From Bin87 sp963668585 (GTDB lineage: Bacteria; Chloroflexota; Dehalococcoidia; Lucifugimonadales; UBA3495), in the NCBI GenBank assembly GCA_963668585.1, contig OY764869.1:1860001-1924000 (forward strand): 64,000 bases of DNA, read 5' to 3'. A program made the translations under genes and the position numbers. The notes under the pieces are model-generated. The model was not told the DNA's origin, ran no database searches, and was given only the letters and a program-made list of their open reading frames with translations. Each line of letters starts with the position of its first letter. The first letter of the stretch is position 1. This document shows, piece by piece, positions 8,554-16,435 of this stretch.

Positions 8554-8568
8554 GCCAATCCGCTTTTG

Positions 8569-10044
8569 CTAATCCGCGGCCTCCGCGGGTTCCCAGCGGA
8601 GGACGGGCCGTCTTGCCGCCGTGGCTTCGTCGAGGCGGGATACCGGCGTGGTGTGCGGGGCATGCTGCACCAGTTCCGGTTGGGTCGTCGCTTCGGCATC
8701 GATGGCCCTCAGCGCGTCGATGAAAGCGTCCAGCGTTTCCTTGGTCTCGGACTCGGTGGGTTCAATCATCAGCGCTTCGTGGACGATCAGCGGGAAGTAC
8801 ATGGTCGGCGCGTGGAACCCGTAGTCGAGCAGACGCTTGGCGACTTCCAGGCCGCTGACACCGCGTTCGCGTTGCCGGTCGGCGGAGAACACCACCTCGT
8901 GCATGCAGGTGCGGTCGTAGGGCAGAGCGTAGATGTCCTTCAGTTCGTGCATGATGTAGTTGGCGTTCAGCACGGCGTTGCCGCTGATTGACAGCAGGCC
9001 GGCCGCGCCCAACGTGCGAATGTAGGTGTAGGCACGCACCAGGACGCCGAAGTTGCCGTGGAATCCGCTGATCTTGCCGATGCTCTGGTCCGGTTCGGAG
9101 AGGATGAACTCGCCGCTTTCGGTGCGCTCGACCACCGGAGCGGCCAGGTAGGGCGCGAGGATCTCGCCGCAGCAAACTGGGCCGGCCCCGGGGCCGCCGC
9201 CACCGTGGGGCGTGCTGAAGGTCTTGTGCAGGTTGAGGTGGCACACGTCGAATCCCAACTCGCCCAGCTTGGCGCGACCCAGGAGGGCGTTCATGTTGGC
9301 GCCGTCGCCGTACACCAGTCCGCCGCAGTCGTGGACGATCTGGCATACCTCGATAATGTGGCTGTCGAACAGGCCCAAGGTGCTGGGGAGCGTGATCATG
9401 ACGCCGGCCAGATCATCACCGGCCAGTTCGCGAAGGGCGTCCAGATCGGTGTTGCCGTCGGCGTCTGAGGGGATGGTCACCACGTCGAAACCGGCCATGG
9501 CTGCTGAGGCGGGGTTGGTGCCGTGCGCGCTGTCGGGAATCCCCATCTTGGTGCGTCCCGAGTCGCCGCGAGCCAGGTGGTACGCGCGCATCATCAGGAC
9601 GCCGGCCAGTTCGCCGTGAGCGCCGGCCAGGGTGGCCAGGCTGGTGGCGTCCATGCCAGTAACTTCCGTGAGGAAGTCCTGCAATCGGTACAGCAGATCC
9701 AGCGCGCCCTGCGACTGCTCGGCCGGCTGCTGCGGGTGAATGCCCGCGAACCCAGGGAGGAACGCCACCTCGTCGTTGATTTTGGGGTTGTACTTCATGG
9801 TGCAGGAACCCAGGGGATAGAAGTGGGTGTCGATGCTGAAGTTCAACTGGCTCAGCGAGGTGAAGTACTGCACTACCTCAGGCTCCGAAACCTCGGGCAG
9901 GGGCAGGGATTCGCGCACGTAGGCAGCGTCGGGCAACGGGGCGGCAGGCACGTCCAGCGACGGGGTGATTACGCCCAGGCGTCCGGTCACGCTGCGGTCC
10001 ATTAGCATCCTGGTGGTGTCGCGGTTTCCGCCTTTGTTCAGCAT
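8569..10044 (-). CDS. gcvPB: Glycine dehydrogenase (decarboxylating) subunit 2
   Basis: 491 residues, the C-terminal-half subunit of split P-protein. The PLP-binding lysine is K274 in NLHKTFSTPHGGGGPG; GSCTMKYNPK near residue 80 and SAHGTNPASAAMAG near 172 are also characteristic. With subunit 1 it decarboxylates glycine and transfers the aminomethyl group to the lipoylated H protein. The gcvPA gene is 0.7 kb upstream on the same strand, separated by a membrane-protein gene and a 151-nt gap. The T, H and L proteins are not in the window. Confidence 0.93.
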   Translation of the reverse strand: MLNKGGNRDTTRMLMDRSVTGRLGVITPSLDVPAAPLPDAAYVRESLPLPEVSEPEVVQYFTSLSQLNFSIDTHFYPLGSCTMKYNPKINDEVAFLPGFAGIHPQQPAEQSQGALDLLYRLQDFLTEVTGMDATSLATLAGAHGELAGVLMMRAYHLARGDSGRTKMGIPDSAHGTNPASAAMAGFDVVTIPSDADGNTDLDALRELAGDDLAGVMITLPSTLGLFDSHIIEVCQIVHDCGGLVYGDGANMNALLGRAKLGELGFDVCHLNLHKTFSTPHGGGGPGAGPVCCGEILAPYLAAPVVERTESGEFILSEPDQSIGKISGFHGNFGVLVRAYTYIRTLGAAGLLSISGNAVLNANYIMHELKDIYALPYDRTCMHEVVFSADRQRERGVSGLEVAKRLLDYGFHAPTMYFPLIVHEALMIEPTESETKETLDAFIDALRAIDAEATTQPELVQHAPHTTPVSRLDEATAARRPVLRWEPAEAAD

Positions 10045-10195
10045 TTCGTGTTTTGTCTCCGGGGGAGTATGTTCAAATGATGGAAGGGGTGGTCGATCAA
10101 ATCAGTTTGGTGTCCGGCGAAACGGACGGGGCAGTTGGTTCGCGGGTCCGTCCGAGTTCGGATTTGTGTGAGGTGATCATCATGATGCCATTCGT

Positions 10196-10762
10196 TCACC
10201 TGCCGTTGGTTCGGCATAGCATTCCCCAGATGCGGCCGGCCTGTCCGGACGTGTAGAGGATGAATACCGCCACCATGACGGCGATGCCGCACAAGTAGGG
10301 CACGGGTCCGCCCCAGTCAAATATCAGCGGACTGCCCAGGACCACCCATAGCGCCAGCGACACGGCCGCGTACACGGCAAGGCGCAAATACACCTTGCGT
10401 CGGATGAAGCGTTCACTCTCCTGGCGGGCCTCCTCATCGGTGGCTCCGTCGAGTTTCGCCAGGTGGATCCTCGAATAGCGGATGACCTTCGCCATCGCCC
10501 AGACGCTCATCACGGATACGGCGCAGACGGCCAGCAGGATTGCGACGGAGGCGGCGGTTATCGACCAACGGGCGGTTTCGGACTTTGGAAACCAGTCGGC
10601 CCTGCTCAGGAACAGCAACGCCATCAGCACTATCACGACGCCCATCATTGCGGCGAGAGCCGCGATGGGATGCACGGACACGCCCAAGATGCGGACACGG
10701 GGGTTATCCGTGGCCTCCATGTCCTCCCAGTCGTCGAGGTAGCTGGTGCGCAGGCGACGCAT
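10196..10762 (-). CDS. Four-helix membrane protein of unknown function inside the gcvP locus
   Basis: 188 residues. Hydrophobic segments lie at about residues 32-53, 68-92, 128-147 and 151-172, with a charged, probably cytoplasmic loop (DGATDEEARQESERFIRRK) in the middle. I do not recognise the family. The gene begins 15 nt after the gcvPA stop, so it is probably co-transcribed with gcvPA, and gcvPB follows 151 nt later. Context alone suggests nothing firm about glycine metabolism. No clear Shine-Dalgarno sequence precedes the start, in line with translational coupling. Confidence 0.7.
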   Translation of the reverse strand: MRRLRTSYLDDWEDMEATDNPRVRILGVSVHPIAALAAMMGVVIVLMALLFLSRADWFPKSETARWSITAASVAILLAVCAVSVMSVWAMAKVIRYSRIHLAKLDGATDEEARQESERFIRRKVYLRLAVYAAVSLALWVVLGSPLIFDWGGPVPYLCGIAVMVAVFILYTSGQAGRIWGMLCRTNGR

Positions 10763-10777
10763 GGGGGAACCGTCCCG

Positions 10778-12103
10778 TTACCCGATTTCCGCCAGGGCGG
10801 CGACCAGAGCATCGATTTCGGCGCGAGTATTCATCTCGGTGACGCAGAGCAGCATACCGTTGTCGTAACGGTCGCTCACGTCCAGGCCGCCCAGGATGTT
10901 GCGTTCCATCAGTTGGCGGTTGACCTTGGCTGGGGCCGTGGGACAGGTGACCACGAATTCCTGGAAGAACTCTCCGGACTGTGGCCTCGAATAGCCGTCC
11001 AGGTTGGCGATGGCGTTGGCGGCGTAGTGGGCTTTGTGGTAGCAAAGCTCCGCGACCTCGCGCAAACCATGCCGTCCCATGGCTGCCAGGTATATCGACG
11101 ATGCCAGGGCGTAGAGGGCTTCGTTGGTGCAGATGTTGGACGTGGCGCGCTCGCGGCGAATGTGCTGTTCGCGAGTCTGCAGAGTGAGGACGTAACCGGT
11201 ACGGCCCTCGGTATCAGTGGTGCGCCCCACCAGTCGGCTGGGCATCTGGCGGATGTACTGCTGCTTGCAGCTGAAGAGTCCCAGGTACGGCCCTCCGAAG
11301 GACGGCGGTATGCCCAGCGGCTGGCCTTCGCCCGTCACGATGTCGGCGCCGAAATCGCCGGGCGGGGTGAGCATACCCATGGCCAGCGGGTCGGCGGACA
11401 CCACCAGCAGGGCGCCGTCGGCGTGCGCGGCTTGGCCCAGTCCCCTGAGGTCGTCCAGTTCACCGTAGAAATTCGGATACTGGGCGACGATGCCGGCGGT
11501 GGCTTCGGTGACGGCGGCGCCGGCATGCTCGGCGGGCACGATGTCAAGGGTGATGCCCTGCGCCTGGCAGTAAGTGGCAATGACCTGGCGATAAGCGGGC
11601 GCCACGGTGTCGGCGACGATGACCTGTTGGCGTCGCGTGACGCGGCAGGCCATCAGGACGGCCTCGGCGACGCTGGTTGCGCCGTCATACATACCGGCAT
11701 TGGCGACCTCCATTCCATAGAGGGCGCTGATCATGGTCTGGAACTCGAAGATCACCTGCAGCGTGCCCTGGGAAACCTCGGGCTGGTAGGGCGTGTAGGC
11801 GGTGAGGAACTCGCCACGGGTCATGATGGCCTTGACGATTGACGGGATGAAGTGATGGTAGGAGCCGGCGCCAAGGAACGACGGCCCGCTGGCGAGGGAG
11901 CGGTTGCGGCCGGCCAGTTCGCCCAGTTCCCGCTGGATTTCAAGCTCCGACATGGGCGGCGGAAGCTCCAGCGTGGGATTGCGGAAACTGTCCGGAATGT
12001 CCACAAACAGGTCGTCGATGTTCTGGAGACCGATGGCGGCCAACAGATCGTCCTGCTCAGCGGAGGTGTTGGGGATGTAGTGAGACTGGAAGTTAGTGAC
12101 CAT
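10778..12103 (-). CDS. gcvPA: Glycine dehydrogenase (decarboxylating) subunit 1
   Basis: 441 residues, the N-terminal-half subunit of split P-protein. Typical segments are SFLGAGSYHHFIP, RGEFLTAYTPYQPEVSQGTLQ and GPYLGLFSCK. It pairs with GcvPB to form the active glycine decarboxylase; the PLP lysine is in GcvPB. The start gives the usual N-terminus (YIPNTSAEQDDLLAAIG). The 223-nt leader upstream was checked for glycine-riboswitch core motifs and none was convincing. Confidence 0.93.
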   Translation of the reverse strand: MVTNFQSHYIPNTSAEQDDLLAAIGLQNIDDLFVDIPDSFRNPTLELPPPMSELEIQRELGELAGRNRSLASGPSFLGAGSYHHFIPSIVKAIMTRGEFLTAYTPYQPEVSQGTLQVIFEFQTMISALYGMEVANAGMYDGATSVAEAVLMACRVTRRQQVIVADTVAPAYRQVIATYCQAQGITLDIVPAEHAGAAVTEATAGIVAQYPNFYGELDDLRGLGQAAHADGALLVVSADPLAMGMLTPPGDFGADIVTGEGQPLGIPPSFGGPYLGLFSCKQQYIRQMPSRLVGRTTDTEGRTGYVLTLQTREQHIRRERATSNICTNEALYALASSIYLAAMGRHGLREVAELCYHKAHYAANAIANLDGYSRPQSGEFFQEFVVTCPTAPAKVNRQLMERNILGGLDVSDRYDNGMLLCVTEMNTRAEIDALVAALAEIG

Positions 12104-12326
12104 TGGGAGTGTCGCTCCGTGGGGAGAAAGTCAGTGGGAGTCCAATATATGCTGCATTTTATCGGCAAACAGGGGAAAATGCCGCGCGACGTTTCGAATT
12201 GTCGTTGTCGGCCATTATGCCATCATAAAGTTGGCATGGAGTTTTTCCATATCACCGGACCGGTGCGGTTGATCAGGGTCGTCGGGGCGGCGGACGGGCG
12301 CCGGCGCCGCGTTGACCATACCACGT

Positions 12327-13523
12327 TCAGGCCAGGACGCGGTAACGGTAGCTGGATTCCAGCAGGTCGCCTTCGGCGAATCGGGTGAAGCGCAGAGGGG
12401 AGAGGTCTACGTCGCGGGCGCGACCCTCCACCACCAGTTCGGCGACAGACTTGCCGATGGCCGGGGAAAGCTTGAACCCGTGCCCACTGAAACCGATGGC
12501 ACAATATAGTCCGGGTATGCTTGGAACCGCGTCCAGTATGGGGTGCCAGTCGGGCGTGGTGGTGAACAGGCCGGACCAACCGCCGCGGTAGTATGCGTCA
12601 GCCATGCCGGGGACTCGGCGGGCCAGTTTGGCCCGAGCCGATGCCGCCTCCGCAATGTCCACACCCTGAGGATACGCTTCCGGGTCGGACTGCTCGTCGT
12701 CGTCGCCGAAGCCCATGGTGGTGAAATTGGAGCCGTCGGGCCGGAATGAGAAGGACTGGCTGATGTCGCCAACCGTTGGATGGTGCGGCACCACCTCCAC
12801 GGGACGGGCCACGGTGGCAACCTGGTGGCGCACCGGAACGAGGGGAGCATCGACGCCCACGCCGGCAAGCACCTGCCTGGACCACGGACCGGCCGCGACT
12901 ATGACGGTATCGGTGGCTATGCGGTCGCCGTTTGCCAGGACAACGGCCTGCGCGCGCCCGCTGCTGGTATCAATCCCCGAGGCAGGGCTGCGGGTTACGA
13001 TCCGGGCACCAGCCTCCTGGGCTCGGGCGGCGTAGGAAACGGTGACCTGGTAGGGATCGGCGTAGCCGGATTCCGGTTCCCAGGCGGCCCGCTCGTCATC
13101 GTAAAGAGTCACCATGGGGGCCAGGCGGGCCAGGTCGTCCCCGGACACCAAAGAGGACGGCACCCCCAACTCCTGCTGCATGGCGACGTTGCGCTCCAGC
13201 CCTCCCTGGTCTGCTTCGTTGACCACCACGAGATAGCCGGTATTCACGAAGCCTGAAGTGCCGCCGACTCTGGCATCAAAATCCGCAAAGACCTGCAGGC
13301 TCTGCCACGCCAGTTCGGTGGTTATGGGGTTTGAGTAGTGCATCCGGCAGATGGCCTGGGAGCGGCCGGTGCTGCCGGAACCGAGCACGTCGCGTTCCAA
13401 GAGGACGGTGTTGGATACGCCAAGCTGGGCCAGATGGTACTGGATCGCACAGCCGATAACGCCGCCGCCGATAATGACGGCGTCGGCGGTTTGAGCGGCG
13501 GATCGGGCGGGGTTACTCGCCAT
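12327..13523 (-). CDS. FAD-dependent amine oxidoreductase (DAO family, sarcosine-oxidase-beta/glycine-oxidase-like)
   Basis: 398 residues. The dinucleotide motif AVIIGGGVIGCAIQYHLA lies at about residues 15-32, followed by ERDVLGSGSTGRS, the usual second FAD contact region of sarcosine oxidase beta-type proteins. The C-terminal FAD loop reads CAIGFSGHGFKLSPAIG. The protein probably oxidises an N-methylated or small amino acid such as sarcosine, dimethylglycine or proline. Its position upstream of gcvPA on the same strand suggests that glycine or methylene-THF production is coupled to glycine cleavage. It overlaps the PPOX-fold gene by 11 nt. The exact substrate is not determined. Confidence 0.85.
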   Translation of the reverse strand: MASNPARSAAQTADAVIIGGGVIGCAIQYHLAQLGVSNTVLLERDVLGSGSTGRSQAICRMHYSNPITTELAWQSLQVFADFDARVGGTSGFVNTGYLVVVNEADQGGLERNVAMQQELGVPSSLVSGDDLARLAPMVTLYDDERAAWEPESGYADPYQVTVSYAARAQEAGARIVTRSPASGIDTSSGRAQAVVLANGDRIATDTVIVAAGPWSRQVLAGVGVDAPLVPVRHQVATVARPVEVVPHHPTVGDISQSFSFRPDGSNFTTMGFGDDDEQSDPEAYPQGVDIAEAASARAKLARRVPGMADAYYRGGWSGLFTTTPDWHPILDAVPSIPGLYCAIGFSGHGFKLSPAIGKSVAELVVEGRARDVDLSPLRFTRFAEGDLLESSYRYRVLA

Positions 13524-13953
13524 CTCCTTTCCAGGAGAGAACGCGTTTGACGCTGATCACAATGGAGACCAGTCGCTGATCGCCTTCGGTAAGTTCGGTG
13601 GCGTCTTCTTCGCCCCGTTCCGCGCCTTCGTAGCGGGAGAAGATGCTGCGCACCGTGTCCTTGATGTTTTCTTCGGTGACGGTGGCGTCGCCCTCAAGGA
13701 TCACATACTGGTAGGGCCACTCGTCGGTGGCAACGGATAATGACACCTTAGAGTTGCGGCGGACGTTCCGGGTTTTTACGGCCGATTCACCGGATACAAC
13801 GGTTGCGATGCCGGTGTACGGCTGGCTGCCTGCTTCCCAACGATACCAGACCGGTGATATATGTGGCGCACCGCTCCGCCGAATCGAGGCGAAGTGGGCC
13901 ACATGAGGGCCGGCAAGGTAATCGTCAACTTCCTGTGGAGTGAGCCGGGGCAT
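13513..13953 (-). CDS. PPOX-class (pyridoxamine 5'-phosphate oxidase-like) flavin/F420-binding protein
   Basis: 146 residues of the split-barrel flavin-binding fold. HFASIRRSGAPHISPVWY near the N-terminus, the VKTRNVRRNSKVSLSV strand and the YVILEGDATV strand are family hallmarks. Members bind FMN, F420 or haem and reduce diverse substrates. The stop overlaps the start of the FAD amine oxidoreductase by 11 nt, so the two are translated from one message. Cofactor choice cannot be decided from sequence alone. Confidence 0.8.
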   Translation of the reverse strand: MPRLTPQEVDDYLAGPHVAHFASIRRSGAPHISPVWYRWEAGSQPYTGIATVVSGESAVKTRNVRRNSKVSLSVATDEWPYQYVILEGDATVTEENIKDTVRSIFSRYEGAERGEEDATELTEGDQRLVSIVISVKRVLSWKGDGE

Positions 13954-14349
13954 CAGAACCTCTAGCCATCGGGCCGCGGTGAAGTGGTTGGCCCGTGAGG
14001 CGGTGAATTGTCGCGAATATCATAACATATCGCCCCCCGCCGATTTGATGCGGCGAGTGTTCCCGAGGTGGGTCCGTGTCCATCGGATGGCCTATGCCCG
14101 GCGTCCGGGGTCATGATTGGCGAGCATGGTATTCGATTACCCGCGTAACCGGCCACCTGTGGGCAGAAGGATTCTTCGCGCGCTGTCCGCTCGTCCTTCG
14201 GCTGGCTCAACGGGGCTGATGGATGGAAATATCCGAAAGCTCCGGTTGCCCTGAAAACTGGATGCGAGCGTGGCGGTAAGTTATTCTGACCGCCACGCCA
14301 TCCGGTCTGGTTTCGGACCGGATGGGATCCATTCGACGGCGGTGGCGCA
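13954..14349. other. Intergenic region between divergent genes
   Basis: 396 nt without a convincing gene. It holds a degenerate relative of the dispersed repeat (about 14128-14215): a TTCGATTA segment and, 55 nt further, CCGCTCGTCCTTCG; these are 57 nt apart in copy 1. It also holds the hairpin at 14298-14325. The promoters of both divergent genes must lie here but I cannot place them. Confidence 0.55.
14298..14325 (+). promoter_or_regulatory. Perfect inverted repeat 24 nt before a TTG start
   Basis: Ten-base arms CCATCCGGTC (14298-14307) and GACCGGATGG (14316-14325) with an 8-nt loop. The position just upstream of the TTG start of the Gfo/Idh gene would suit an operator or a translation-modulating hairpin. 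There is no T run, so it is not an intrinsic terminator for the plus strand. Confidence 0.4.
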
Positions 14350-15336
14350 TTGAGTCTCGGTCTTTGCATACTGGGTTGCGGTTCTTTTGCCAGGACGTTT
14401 GCCGAGTCAATCGGGCATCTGGACGGGGAAATTGACCTGTATTTCGCCAGTCGGGATTTGGTGAGGGCCAGGGAATACGCGGCAAGCCTGGGCGGGCTGG
14501 ACGCATTCGGGAGTTACGACGACGGAGCAGCCGACCCCAGGGTGGACGCCGTGTACATCTGCACGCCGCATCACCTGCACCGGGAGCACGTCGAACTGGC
14601 GGCCCGGCGGGGCAAGCATGTCCTGGTCGAAAAACCGATCGCGGGAACGCTGACCGACGCCGAGGACATCGTGCGAACCGCTCAATCAGCGGGCGTCAAC
14701 CTGATGGTGGCGGAAAACTACCGGTTTCTGCCGGCGGTGCGGGAGGCCAGGAACCTGGTGGATCAGGGTCGCCTGGGTCAACTGCGGCTCGTGCAGTTGC
14801 AGGAGCAGTATCCGTTCCGGCCGTCGGGTTGGCGCAATCAGGCGCACCTCAATGGGGGCGGCGTGTTGATTGACGGCGGGATACACAAGGTCAGCGCGCT
14901 GGCGTACCTGTCGGGTCGGCCGAACCAGGTTTACGCCCGTAGGATTCTGCCGGGTCAGCCGGGCCTGGATGCAGAGGACGGAGTGGTGGTGGTGACCGGG
15001 TCCGACCACGGTGTGGTGGGAGTGATCAATCATTCCTGGAGCGTCTCGCCGTCAGCGCCACACTCCTGGGTGTCCATTTCAGGGACCACCGGCAGCCTTT
15101 ATTTCGAGGTTGGCCGGCCCCGGTTGCGATTCGACGACGGCGTCTCGCAAACCATTATTGAGGTGGAAGACCATGCCAACGGACTGGCGCCCATGGCGCG
15201 GGAGTTCCACCGCAGCATCGCAGAGGGACGTGAGCCGGCAATGACCGGACAGGAGGGCATCGCAGACCTTGCGCTGGTTCTTCAAGCGTATGAGTCGATA
15301 GAAACAGGCCGGCCTGCCACCGTTCAAACGTTGTGA
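14350..15336 (+). CDS. Gfo/Idh/MocA-family oxidoreductase
   Basis: 328 residues. The N-terminal Rossmann motif is CILGCGSFA, the conserved EKP (VEKPIAG) is at about residues 94-96, and the catalytic-domain signature is GGVLIDGGIHKVSAL. Such enzymes are NAD(P)-dependent oxidoreductases of sugars, inositols or related polyols. The only start that keeps the complete nucleotide-binding strand is TTG at 14350; no in-frame ATG exists nearby upstream. It is divergent from the PPOX gene and followed by a 1.1-kb gene-poor region, so it is probably monocistronic. The substrate is unknown. Confidence 0.83.
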   Translation: MSLGLCILGCGSFARTFAESIGHLDGEIDLYFASRDLVRAREYAASLGGLDAFGSYDDGAADPRVDAVYICTPHHLHREHVELAARRGKHVLVEKPIAGTLTDAEDIVRTAQSAGVNLMVAENYRFLPAVREARNLVDQGRLGQLRLVQLQEQYPFRPSGWRNQAHLNGGGVLIDGGIHKVSALAYLSGRPNQVYARRILPGQPGLDAEDGVVVVTGSDHGVVGVINHSWSVSPSAPHSWVSISGTTGSLYFEVGRPRLRFDDGVSQTIIEVEDHANGLAPMAREFHRSIAEGREPAMTGQEGIADLALVLQAYESIETGRPATVQTL

Positions 15337-16435
15337 ATGTCATCGCTCGAAACACGTCATGGGAGAATCCCGCCATGTGGTGTAAAGCGCATGGGATGGC
15401 AAGAAGATAGCCACCGCGTCATGTCTATCGCGGTGAACGTGCTTGATCCCGGGAGGGTTGACACAAGGATTAACCGGTGCGGGGACTGGCCGGTAACCTC
15501 CCAAATACCAATCGTGCAACTCCGGGCGCTGGCGCTTCCAAGACTTTGACTGGCGGGCCAGACCGCCGAGACAATGACGGGCGCTTTGGTGTCGAGGGCT
15601 GAATTCTGGGTGTCCCGGGGTCCAACGCTGGACCGGAACGCATAGGCAGGCCATCCCGCGCTACACATGAACACCGCGCCGGAGGCGCTGTAGGCCACCG
15701 TCTGCAATCGCAAACGGTGGCCCACGATTTTGACTGCGCAACCCGGCCGCGAATAGCAGCAGCCGAAGGCTCGACGGGGCTCGTTGGTCCCATGCGCTGC
15801 CGGACACCATTGACCGCAGCGGCGGGCGGGCCGTTGATTGGTTGCCGCTGCGCTGTCCTCTGGACCTGACTGGATGTGGATTGCTGGCGCATTGGGATGT
15901 GTCCGATTTTTGTCCAATAACGCCCGTCGCTCCCGGACTGCGGACGTGAATCGTGCAGGCACCGTGCGCGCGCACATCACCCGTTACAAAATCCCCACCG
16001 GACTGGACGCCATGACACCACGATGTGCCACCAGGTTGTTGAATCCGAGTCAAAATCAAAAAACTGTACTGGAAATGTGCGTTATGTGGGTTGTCACAGA
16101 CTCAGGACTTTGCAGGCGTTAAGTTGATGATGGGCCGAGTTGCGGTTGGGGAGCAGCGACCGACGCCTCAAGGAGCGTTGTCCGGCAACGCCATCGTTTT
16201 ACCGGTGGGTCGCGATCCTCACAGTCGCGGTCGGTCAACCGTGCGATGCGACGCAAAGCGAGCGGAATGGAGGTTCCTGCCGATCCGATAATCGATTCTC
16301 AATAGGTGTGGACTTGCCGCCATCAACGCGGCGGACCTCATGCCTCAGGCGGCGCGCTCCATCCATCGCTGCTAATCCGGGAGCCATCGCTCCGGCACGA
16401 CAACGTACCGAAGTATCAGAAAACGGAGCATTTCC
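15337..16435. other. Gene-poor region of 1.1 kb
   Basis: Short open frames exist on both strands but none shows a recognisable domain, a good ribosome-binding site or consistent composition. It contains a probable SDR remnant (15421-15645) and a 9-bp perfect inverted repeat at 15693-15722 (GGCCACCGT / ACGGTGGCC). The part nearest 16435 must carry the promoter of the large secreted protein; GGAG at 16425-16428 is its ribosome-binding site. Confidence 0.5.
15421..15645 (+). pseudogene. Possible remnant of a short-chain dehydrogenase 3' end
   Basis: One frame reads VNVLDPGRVDTRIN, which resembles the SDR strand after the active-site helix, then a UGA stop at 15547-15549, then LAGQTAETMTGALVSRAEF in the same frame before a TAG at 15643-15645. 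The second part resembles the SDR C-terminal 'TG' segment. Nothing upstream resembles the nucleotide-binding half. I read it as a decayed fragment; the similarity is short and could be coincidental. Confidence 0.3.

Noticed and set aside
12104..12326. Glycine riboswitch upstream of gcvPA
   Set aside because: No convincing tandem aptamer core motifs on the minus strand; the leader is also short for a tandem aptamer plus expression platform.
15547..15549. Third in-frame UGA as selenocysteine
   Set aside because: Flanking similarity is short, the N-terminal half of the gene is missing, and another stop follows soon; decay is simpler.
15357..15980. 207-codon minus-strand frame in the gene-poor region
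   Set aside because: No domain, unusual Cys/Arg/Ser-rich composition, no ribosome-binding site.
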